From contig ONPH01000059.1 in assembly GCA_900319655.1 (NCBI GenBank), positions 1-7,475 of the forward strand: 7,475 nt of DNA. The letters are read 5' to 3'. Below the pieces are notes generated by a model. It did not search any database. It was not told the origin of the DNA and saw only the letters and a program-made list of their open reading frames with translations. The translations under genes and the position numbers were made by a program. Below, piece by piece: positions 1-4,839 of the stretch; position 1 is the first letter of the stretch, and every line of letters starts with the position of its first letter. This DNA is from an uncultured Eubacteriales bacterium (lineage in GTDB: Bacteria > Bacillota > Clostridia > Oscillospirales > Acutalibacteraceae).

Positions 1-30
1 TTCCGGTTTGATTTTCCTGTTTTTGGACAT
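1..30 (-). CDS. Start of an unidentified protein, running off the left edge
   Basis: Only the first ten codons (MSKNRKIKPE) are inside the window, so no function can be given. The start was chosen because AAGGGAG lies seven bases upstream of the ATG at 28-30, an ideal ribosome binding site. The same frame stays open much further upstream, to an ATG at 160-162 (MTIQELFPVHKLD...), which would give 54 codons in the window and overlap the end of the small upstream gene by 32 bases. That longer version has no obvious ribosome binding site and would run through a near-perfect hairpin at 35-92, so I prefer the short start but cannot exclude the long one. It is probably the last visible gene of the minus-strand surface-protein operon. 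The N-terminus is basic and polar, which would fit a cytoplasmic N-terminus of a membrane protein, but that is a guess. Confidence 0.42.
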   Translation of the reverse strand, partial: MSKNRKIKPE

Positions 31-34
31 AACA

Positions 35-92
35 ATGCTCCCTTCATGGTTATCAGTGTTTTTTATTTCACTGTCTTCCATAAAGGGAGCAT
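35..92 (-). promoter_or_regulatory. Long hairpin that sequesters the next ribosome binding site
   Basis: Outer arms at 78-92 and 35-49 pair over 15 positions, 14 Watson-Crick plus one G-T wobble in the minus-strand RNA. Inside them, CAGTG/CACTG arms (69-73 and 54-58) add five more pairs around an AU-rich loop. There is no run of T after either end, so it is not a standard terminator. In the minus-strand transcript the distal arm contains the AAGGGAG that serves the ATG at 28-30, so the folded RNA would hide that site. Translation control, partial processing between operon genes, or a small mobile palindromic element are all possible. The pairing is seen directly; the role is inferred. Confidence 0.6.
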
Positions 93-130
93 ACCAAAAC
101 GGCAGCCCGTTTATATTTATTATGTCAAGC

Positions 131-280
131 TTATGAACCGGGAACAGCTCTTGGATTGTCATTGTCAAAATCTGAAATGTTCCAATATGCGTTATTGCGG
201 TCAACTACCGAGGTTGTGATTACATCCTCCTCGTCAAACTCAGTTACGGTAAATGCAGCTCTGTTATATTTTTCCTTCAT
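131..280 (-). CDS. Small acidic peptide with a DVITTS motif (49 aa)
   Basis: This short gene encodes 49 residues and begins MKEKYNRAAFTVTEF. It continues with an acidic patch D-E-E-D and then V-I-T-T-S at about residues 18-24, followed by an Asn/Asp-rich tail. GGAGG lies seven bases upstream of the chosen ATG (278-280); another in-frame ATG at 284-286 is too close to that site. It starts 15 bases after the stop of the upstream surface-protein reading frame, so the two are almost certainly co-transcribed and probably translationally linked. There is no signal peptide, membrane segment or Cys. From memory, small proteins ending a basic/aromatic start with E/D-x-V/I-I-T-T-S are recurrent, uncharacterised genes in gut Clostridia, but I cannot confirm that here. 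It could be a modified-peptide precursor or a small accessory of the secreted protein; function unknown. Confidence 0.7.
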   Translation of the reverse strand: MKEKYNRAAFTVTEFDEEDVITTSVVDRNNAYWNISDFDNDNPRAVPGS

Positions 281-295
281 TTCCATACCTCCGCT

Positions 296-1216
296 TTAAT
301 TTGTGCCTGCGTTCTTGTTGTAGCTTGTGTAGCAGCCGCCGAGCGTGTTTGAACTTCCTTTGTATTCGCTGTAAGCCACGCGCTCCAGACCGTTCGCGTC
401 AGAATATTTGATATACGGACGGGCAAGGACGTTTGTGCCTTTAGCTTTTTCCTCAACATTCTCGTAGGTAATAACAAGCGTATAAAGCAGATAACTGTCA
501 AAGTTTCGGTGATCCTCTTTGACAATTCCGCCGGAATTAGTGCGTCTGGAAGTACAGTTTATGTTGCTCGCAAAGCCAAAGTAGTTTTCGTCTGCCGCAG
601 TGGCGGATGTGTCAATACCGTTGGCGGTTTTGCTAACATACTGCAACTTTTTGGTTATATCTTTTGAATGGTAGTCTATCCAGCCCTCGTTTTTAGCGGC
701 AACATAGCCGTACTCAATATTATTCGGCTTTATGGCGTTGATTTTCCGGACTATATCCATATTAAGGGATGTTACAAAGAGCAGACCGCCGGGCATTTTT
801 TCATAACCATAGTTTGTATCCTTGATACCCTCGCGAACCTGTACGCCCGAAAGGTCAAATTCGCCGTATTTGCTGTAGCCGGACGGAAGCTCATTGTCAT
901 CTTCTCCGTCCTTTGCGACATCCTCAACCTTTATCCAGTGAGCGTAAATGTCCTTTGAGTATTTGTCAGTACCAAACGTTACGGGGTGCGTATCGTTGTC
1001 GTTTTCCGGATCGTAATACCAGCCCTTGAAGATGTAGGGGCAGCTGCTGCTCTCGGTAGCTTTAACCTCGGGAATCTTGTAAAAGGCTTCAATCGTATCG
1101 CCAACCTTAATATCTTTTCTGATTGCATCTTTAACATATGATGTGAAAATATCGTTATTATTGTAATTGTCGTCTATTTCATCATTGTTGATAATAAACG
1201 CCGGCACCGCGGTCAC
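296..1216 (-). CDS. C-terminal part of a frameshifted surface protein: B-repeat-like module plus C-terminal domain
   Basis: The frame is open from about 1216 to a TAA at 296. Its nominal start is a GTG at 1214-1216 with no ribosome binding site, no signal peptide and no other in-frame ATG until about residue 142. It therefore looks like the continuation of the beta-helix gene that ends at 1182, in the +1 frame. Residues about 40-95 contain Y-I-F-K-G-W-Y-Y-D-P ... S-K-D-I-Y-A-H-W, the pattern of Listeria/Bacteroides B-repeat (Flg_new) modules, which are small beta-rich extracellular spacers. The rest (about 115-300) has L-L-F-V-T-S-L-N, N-I-E-Y-G-Y-V and L-A-R-P-Y-I-K-Y-S-D segments, resembling an uncharacterised C-terminal domain I recall from secreted proteins of gut Firmicutes. 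No LPXTG, SLH or dockerin is visible. As a separate protein it is unlikely to be made or exported. Confidence 0.72.
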   Translation of the reverse strand: MTAVPAFIINNDEIDDNYNNNDIFTSYVKDAIRKDIKVGDTIEAFYKIPEVKATESSSCPYIFKGWYYDPENDNDTHPVTFGTDKYSKDIYAHWIKVEDVAKDGEDDNELPSGYSKYGEFDLSGVQVREGIKDTNYGYEKMPGGLLFVTSLNMDIVRKINAIKPNNIEYGYVAAKNEGWIDYHSKDITKKLQYVSKTANGIDTSATAADENYFGFASNINCTSRRTNSGGIVKEDHRNFDSYLLYTLVITYENVEEKAKGTNVLARPYIKYSDANGLERVAYSEYKGSSNTLGGCYTSYNKNAGTN

Positions 1217-2342
1217 CCGAGGTGTTGCCGGTGATGGTGGTGTTTGAAATTGTGGTTTTACTACTGTTGTCGTTTTTTGTTAAATACACACCGCCACCGT
1301 TTTTTGCGGCGGTATTGCCGGTTATCTCGCAGCCGTCAATATCAGCGTTAGTTTTAAAATAAAATGATGATATGCCTGCTCCGTATTCAGCATTGTTAGA
1401 GGTTATTTTTGCGTTGTAAATTTGAAACACCTTGTTACTGTTATATGAAACAAGAATACCGCCGCCAAGACCTTTAGCATAAAGAGAAACAGCGCTGTCA
1501 TAGGTACCAGTAGCAGTATTTTCTGTAATCAAGCCGCCGTTGATAAATAAGCCGGGATTGCTTGCAGCGATGCTTTCTGTGCCGCCTGATGTGCCGCCGG
1601 AACTCGGAACTGATATGCCGTCGATTGTTGCGTTCATAGATATTGGATTTGTCTTAGCAAAATGATATCCGGAAGCAAAAACACCCGCTCCTCCTGATGC
1701 CTTATTACCGCTTATAGTACCGCTAATGAGGTTAAATCTGCTATTTAATTTATTGATATTTCCGGCGCCAACCATTGCCACGCCGCCACCGAAATCAGTC
1801 GCTTCGCAGTTGCTGCCAATACCGCAGTTATCTATATTACCGCCATTCATAACAAACGTTCCGCCTTCAACCGTAACGCCACCGCCGAGGTAGTTGTCAC
1901 CCTTGTGATTTTTAAGTGTTACATTGTTGTTCATTATGCAAGTAGAACCGCGCTTAATGTATACAAGACCGGGATCATGATGAGACTGATTATCACCTTC
2001 TATAATTAATTTAGAGATCTCGTCACCAAGATTTACCTTCGCTCCGTTTTCAATATAAAATGCATAGTTGGATGTAAAAATGGTGTGACCGTTACCGATA
2101 ACAGTGACAACCGCACTTTCTTTTTTAATTGACATGGAGCCGTTTTCAATATCTCCGGTCAGGTTAATTACATACTCTCCGCCGTTTGTGTTGATTTCAT
2201 AACAAACAGTTTCGAGTTCTGTTGCTGAGCCTACATCTTTTACAGTTACACTATCCTCGGCGTATACCGTCAGGGGGAGCGCAGTAAAAAGCAACGCTAC
2301 GGACAAGAGTATACATAAATACTTTGCGACGGTCTTTTTCAT
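1182..2342 (-). CDS. Secreted parallel beta-helix surface protein, N-terminal part (frameshifted)
   Basis: This encodes a 386-residue product that ends abruptly at tandem TGA stops inside a beta-helix repeat. Residues 1-28 are a signal peptide (MKKTVAKYL, then a hydrophobic core, cleavage probably after V-Y-A at 28). The mature part is built of right-handed beta-helix coils rich in Gly, Asn and Thr. Recurrent coils read G-G-G-V near 153, 185 and 349, G-A-G-V/I near 218, 321 and 379, and I-(S/T)-x-N-x-A near 209, 271, 312 and 340. Such proteins are extracellular adhesins or glycan-binding or glycan-cleaving scaffolds; no catalytic residues are recognisable. The last coil (G-D-R-G-A-G-V-Y-Y) continues naturally in the +1 frame, so the intact gene would span 296-2342 and encode about 681 residues. 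The ribosome binding site (AAAGGA) is 11 bases from the ATG, rather far, and partly self-complementary with TCCT before the start. The gene is driven by the promoter at 2412-2440. Confidence 0.85.
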   Translation of the reverse strand: MKKTVAKYLCILLSVALLFTALPLTVYAEDSVTVKDVGSATELETVCYEINTNGGEYVINLTGDIENGSMSIKKESAVVTVIGNGHTIFTSNYAFYIENGAKVNLGDEISKLIIEGDNQSHHDPGLVYIKRGSTCIMNNNVTLKNHKGDNYLGGGVTVEGGTFVMNGGNIDNCGIGSNCEATDFGGGVAMVGAGNINKLNSRFNLISGTISGNKASGGAGVFASGYHFAKTNPISMNATIDGISVPSSGGTSGGTESIAASNPGLFINGGLITENTATGTYDSAVSLYAKGLGGGILVSYNSNKVFQIYNAKITSNNAEYGAGISSFYFKTNADIDGCEITGNTAAKNGGGVYLTKNDNSSKTTISNTTITGNTSGDRGAGVYYQQ

Positions 2343-2367
2343 TAGGACACATCCTTTGCGTTAAATT

Positions 2368-2402
2368 TGTACATAAACAACAAATTATTTTGTTTATGTA
2401 CA
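2368..2402 (-). promoter_or_regulatory. Perfect 13-bp inverted repeat at the predicted start of the minus-operon transcript
   Basis: Arms TGTACATAAACAA (2368-2380) and TTGTTTATGTACA (2390-2402) are perfect complements around a nine-base AT-only-but-one spacer. Transcription from the promoter at 2412-2440 should begin near 2405, so the dyad covers roughly +4 to +38. It could be an operator for a dimeric repressor, or a stem at the very 5' end of the mRNA that protects it from decay. Read on the plus strand it is followed by TTTTTT, but no plus-strand gene lies upstream that would need a terminator. The symmetry is seen; the role is inferred. Confidence 0.65.
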
Positions 2403-2411
2403 TTTTTTATG

Positions 2412-2440
2412 CTTATATCACAAATTGACGGCAAAGTCAA
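2412..2440 (-). promoter_or_regulatory. Sigma-A-type extended -10 promoter of the minus-strand surface operon
   Basis: On the minus strand the -35 box is TTGACT (2440-2435), the spacer is 17 bases, and the -10 box is TATAAG (2417-2412) preceded by TGA, an extended -10. Start of transcription is expected near 2405, giving a leader of about 63 bases to the ATG at 2342. The -35 box lies within a TTGAC-6-GTCAA dyad (2425-2440). Confidence 0.75.
2425..2440. promoter_or_regulatory. TTGAC-N6-GTCAA dyad over the -35 region
   Basis: TTGAC (2425-2429) and GTCAA (2436-2440) form a short inverted repeat, so each strand presents a TTGAC -35-like hexamer. The minus-strand copy belongs to the surface-operon promoter. 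The plus-strand copy has only weak -10 candidates downstream (TACTAT after 16 bases, TATATT after 19). It could be an operator or a pair of back-to-back promoters. Confidence 0.35.
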
Positions 2441-2565
2441 TACATATACTATATTGCTTTGTGATTTTTTGCGATTTTTTTACCGAAAAATCTTCCGCTA
2501 TAAGCCGTTTTCACGATGTCTCTACTTGTATAATCGGAGTGAGAAGCGCAAAAAGCAATTAGCTA

Positions 2566-2594
2566 TTGAAAAACACAGCGTTTTGGCTTATAAT
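2566..2594 (+). promoter_or_regulatory. Sigma-A-type promoter of the murT-gatD operon
   Basis: The -35 box is TTGAAA (2566-2571), the spacer is 17 bases, and the -10 box is a consensus TATAAT (2589-2594). Transcription should start near 2601, leaving a short leader before the ribosome binding site GGAG (2614-2617) and the ATG at 2625. A second TATAAT at 2529-2534 lacks a good -35 box and is probably not used. No riboswitch-size leader is present, so expression is probably constitutive, as expected for a cell-wall operon. Confidence 0.8.
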
Positions 2595-2624
2595 GTAACT
2601 ATATTTTATTTACGGAGAATTGTT

Positions 2625-3950
2625 ATGAAGGTATTTTTTACTGTATTAATCTGCAAGCTGCTCAGGTTTGTCGGCAGGCTTATCGGCAAGGGCAGCAGTT
2701 TTCCCGGTCAAATCGCGCTTAAAATCTGTCCGGATATTCTCAGCAGGGTAGAGCTTCCCGAGTTTATCATCGCCGTAACAGGCAGCAACGGCAAGACCTC
2801 TACGGTTGAGATGATAGCCCATATTCTGATGAAAAACGGCAAAACCGTGTCGTGGAACCGCGAGGGTTCAAACCAGATTGAGGGCGTAACCACCCTTGTG
2901 CTGGGCAGCTCAACGCTTTCGGGCAAGGTCAAGAGCGACATCCTGCTTATCGAAAGCGACGAACGCTTTGCAAGATATACGTTTAAATATATCAAGCCTA
3001 CCCACTACGTAATTACAAACCTCTACCGCGACCAGCTTACCCGAAACGGCCACCCCGAGTGGGTTTACGACGCGATTGCCGACAGCATTTACGACGGCAC
3101 TCAGCTTATCCTCAACGCCGACGATCCGCTCGTTTCGCGCTTTGGAATCGGCAGGGAAAATGTGGTATGGTTCGGCGCGGACAAGCTCTCGACCGATACC
3201 GAAAATCTCGTCAGCGCCTACAACGACGGCGCTTATTGCCCTGTTTGCAAGGCTCCGATGACCTACAGCACCTACCACTACAACCATATCGGTCATTTTC
3301 AGTGCACAAAGTGCGGCTACAAGCGTAGTGACACCGCCTACACAATCACAGCGGTCGACCTCGACAACGGCGTTATGGAGATTGACGGCAAGTATAAAAT
3401 TTCACTCGCGCTCAAATCGCTTTATAACATCTACAATATTCTCTCAGCCTACACTGTCGCGAGAATTGTCGGCATTGACGGCGCGGAAATTGCGCGCGAT
3501 ATGGGCGACTATGTGCTTAAAAACGGCAGGGTAATCACCTTTGAGCTCGGCAACAGAACGGGAACTCTGCTCACCTCAAAGCACGAGAACAGCATTTCCT
3601 ACGACCAAAGCCTGCGCGTAGCCTCGGCTTACAAGGACGGCTGCGACGTGCTGATTATCGTCGACGCGGTCAGCAGAAAGTACTTTACAAGCGATGTTTC
3701 GTGGCTGTGGGATATCGACTTCGATATGCTCAATTCTCCGAATGTAGGCGAGATTGTCCTCGCAGGAAAGTATGTAAACGACCTCGGAATGAGGTTCTCA
3801 TTCACTGATATTCCGTCTGACAAAATCAAGCTGTTCGAGGATATCCCCGAGGCTGTCGATTACCTCGACAACGGCAGCGGAAGGTATATCTACGCGATTA
3901 CCTGCTTCTCGGACAAGGGTAAATTTTTGGCGAAGGTAAAGGGTGAATGA
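2625..3950 (+). CDS. murT: MurT-like amide ligase subunit (Mur ligase family, DUF1727 C-terminus)
   Basis: MurT activates the alpha-carboxyl of D-Glu in the lipid II stem peptide with ATP, and its partner GatD supplies ammonia to make D-isoglutamine; the complex acts on the cytoplasmic face of the membrane. The 441-residue length fits the family. Visible parts are an N-terminal hydrophobic/basic stretch (1-25), the ATP loop T-G-S-N-G-K-T-S (52-59), T-N-L-Y-R-D-Q-L (131-138), N-A-D-D-P (164-168), a four-Cys zinc ribbon (C205, C208, C227, C230) and Y-N-I-Y-N (268-272). S-D-V-S-W-L-W-D-I-D-F (356-366) marks the C-terminal DUF1727 domain. The start is ATG 2625, with GGAG seven bases upstream; the frame extends back to 2367, but that stretch holds the promoter and does not look like protein. 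Two C-terminal motifs differ from what I recall as family-typical: K-N-P-A-G is K-H-E-N-S (319-323), and the N-D-N-x-A-D-G run before D-V-S-W is replaced by V-D-A-V-S-R-K-Y-F-T-S. It may therefore be a diverged paralogue rather than the standard amidation enzyme. Confidence 0.92.
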   Translation: MKVFFTVLICKLLRFVGRLIGKGSSFPGQIALKICPDILSRVELPEFIIAVTGSNGKTSTVEMIAHILMKNGKTVSWNREGSNQIEGVTTLVLGSSTLSGKVKSDILLIESDERFARYTFKYIKPTHYVITNLYRDQLTRNGHPEWVYDAIADSIYDGTQLILNADDPLVSRFGIGRENVVWFGADKLSTDTENLVSAYNDGAYCPVCKAPMTYSTYHYNHIGHFQCTKCGYKRSDTAYTITAVDLDNGVMEIDGKYKISLALKSLYNIYNILSAYTVARIVGIDGAEIARDMGDYVLKNGRVITFELGNRTGTLLTSKHENSISYDQSLRVASAYKDGCDVLIIVDAVSRKYFTSDVSWLWDIDFDMLNSPNVGEIVLAGKYVNDLGMRFSFTDIPSDKIKLFEDIPEAVDYLDNGSGRYIYAITCFSDKGKFLAKVKGE

Positions 3951-3951
3951 T

Positions 3952-4656
3952 ATGAAAATTCTGCATCTTTATTATGATATTATGAATCTTTACGGCGACT
4001 ACGGCAACGTGAGCGTGCTCGAAAGACTGATTGCTCAGAGCGGTACGGACTGCGAGGTCGTTAAAAAATCCCTCGGCGACGACGTTGATTTTAACGATTA
4101 CGGCTTTGTGTTCATCGGCTCGGGAACCGAGAAAAACCAAAAGCTCGTGCTTGAGGATTTTAAAAGGCTTTCAGACGGCTTCAAGGCGTATATTGAGGCG
4201 GACAAGCCTGCTCTGCTCACGGGAAATTCCTTTGAAATGCTCGGCAAAACCATAACCGATTGCGACGGGGGAGAGCACAGCGGTCTCGGAATGTTCGACT
4301 TTACCGTGACCGAGCAGAACAAAACGAGGATGACCGCCGACGCGATTTTCGAATGTGAATTCCTTGACAGACCGCTTGTCGGCTTTGTAAACAAGTGCTC
4401 TCAAATTACGGGAATTACAGACCACGCATTTACAGTTAAGCGCGGACTTGCCGATAACGAGAGCGATAAGACCGAGGGCTTAAAATATAAAAACCTGATC
4501 GGAACTCACCTCACAGGGCCCGTGGTTGTGAAAAACCCTCATTTCGCGGAGTACCTCGCGAGTCAGCTAATCAGCGGCGAAATTAACAGCGAATGTCTTG
4601 AACTCGCGAAAAAGGGCTTTGAAGTAACGCTTGCCGAGCTAAGCAAGGATAACTAA
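3952..4656 (+). CDS. gatD: GatD-like class I glutamine amidotransferase homologue lacking the catalytic Cys and His
   Basis: The 234-residue product begins MKILHLYYDIMNLYGDYGN, the hallmark N-terminus of GatD, which hydrolyses glutamine and passes ammonia to MurT. I chose ATG 3952, one base after the murT stop and six bases after GGGTG; an in-frame GTG at 3943 is also possible. The fold's landmarks are present but degenerate. The family's C-G-G-Y-Q nucleophile elbow is G-N-S-F-E here (91-95), so Gly91 stands at the Cys position. G-T-Y-L-H-G-P is G-T-H-L-T-G-P (184-190), putting Thr188 at the catalytic His position, although a His sits two residues earlier. G-F-E-N-H becomes G-F-V-N-K (144-148), and the oxyanion-region G-G-G-x-D is G-S-G-T-E (56-60). 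It is therefore probably unable to use glutamine and may be a structural partner of MurT. The gene is intact and well translated in context, which argues against simple decay. An operon with murT is certain from the spacing and shared terminator. Confidence 0.9.
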   Translation: MKILHLYYDIMNLYGDYGNVSVLERLIAQSGTDCEVVKKSLGDDVDFNDYGFVFIGSGTEKNQKLVLEDFKRLSDGFKAYIEADKPALLTGNSFEMLGKTITDCDGGEHSGLGMFDFTVTEQNKTRMTADAIFECEFLDRPLVGFVNKCSQITGITDHAFTVKRGLADNESDKTEGLKYKNLIGTHLTGPVVVKNPHFAEYLASQLISGEINSECLELAKKGFEVTLAELSKDN

Positions 4657-4675
4657 AATTCTACAGAAGAAATAT

Positions 4676-4708
4676 AGAGGCAGCCTTCGCGGTTGTCTCT
4701 TGTTTTTT
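4676..4708 (+). terminator. Rho-independent terminator of the murT-gatD operon
   Basis: Arms 4676-4685 (AGAGGCAGCC) and 4691-4700 (GGTTGTCTCT) pair over ten positions with two G-T wobbles around a TTCGC loop. A TG and then six T follow (4703-4708). It lies 19 bases after the gatD-like stop codon. Confidence 0.88.
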
Positions 4709-4779
4709 ACCATTTTTCGGTATTTTTCGGCATAAGAATTATCCATGTGAAAATTTTATGAAAACTTACACTCTAAATA

Positions 4780-4808
4780 TTGACTTTTGTGGATAAATAC
4801 TCTACAAT
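4780..4808 (+). promoter_or_regulatory. Sigma-A-type promoter of the beta-helix/Big2 gene
   Basis: The -35 box is TTGACT (4780-4785), the spacer is 17 bases, and the -10 box is TACAAT (4803-4808). Transcription should start near 4815, giving a leader of only about 25 bases before the GTG start at 4840. The preceding terminator and this promoter show that the gene is transcribed on its own. Just upstream, ATTTTTCGG is repeated in tandem (4712-4730), and an imperfect dyad CATAAGAATT/AAATTTTATG spans 4731-4760; neither has a known role. Confidence 0.8.
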
Positions 4809-4839
4809 ATTCTCATAATGAATTTTGGAGGAATTTGTC

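Noticed and set aside
123..128. TTGACA on the minus strand as a -35 box for an extra promoter before the last gene.
   Set aside because: At 16-18 bases downstream there is no -10-like sequence (CTGCCG region).
668..958. Open frame on the plus strand inside the minus-strand surface gene.
   Set aside because: It is a shadow of the minus-strand coding sequence, has no ribosome binding site and shows no recognisable protein features. The other overlapping frames at 277-525, 2708-3534, 3629-3829, 3898-4425, 5206-5574, 6209-6484 and 6882-7244 were rejected for the same reason.
1182..1216. Programmed +1 frameshift like that of prfB at the TGA stop.
   Set aside because: The CAA-TGA context lacks the CTT slippery codon and an upstream Shine-Dalgarno stimulator, and such recoding is not known for surface proteins. 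A mutation or sequence error is simpler.
2368..2408. Plus-strand terminator (stem followed by TTTTTT).
   Set aside because: No plus-strand gene precedes it, the stem is AT-rich, and its position at the predicted start of the minus transcript is a better explanation.
2473..2492. GATTTTT/AAAAATC inverted repeat.
   Set aside because: It is made of A and T runs, is expected by chance in AT-rich intergenic DNA, and is not placed at a gene end.
2499..2592. TATAAGCC (2499-2506) and GGCTTATA (2585-2592) as a long-range stem.
   Set aside because: Eight bases separated by about 78 bases, with one half overlapping the murT -10 box; too weak to claim a structure.
2367..2624. The murT frame is open upstream to an ATG at 2367, which would add 86 residues.
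   Set aside because: That stretch contains a consensus promoter, an inverted repeat and low-complexity T runs. ATG 2625 has a good ribosome binding site and gives the normal MurT N-terminus and length.
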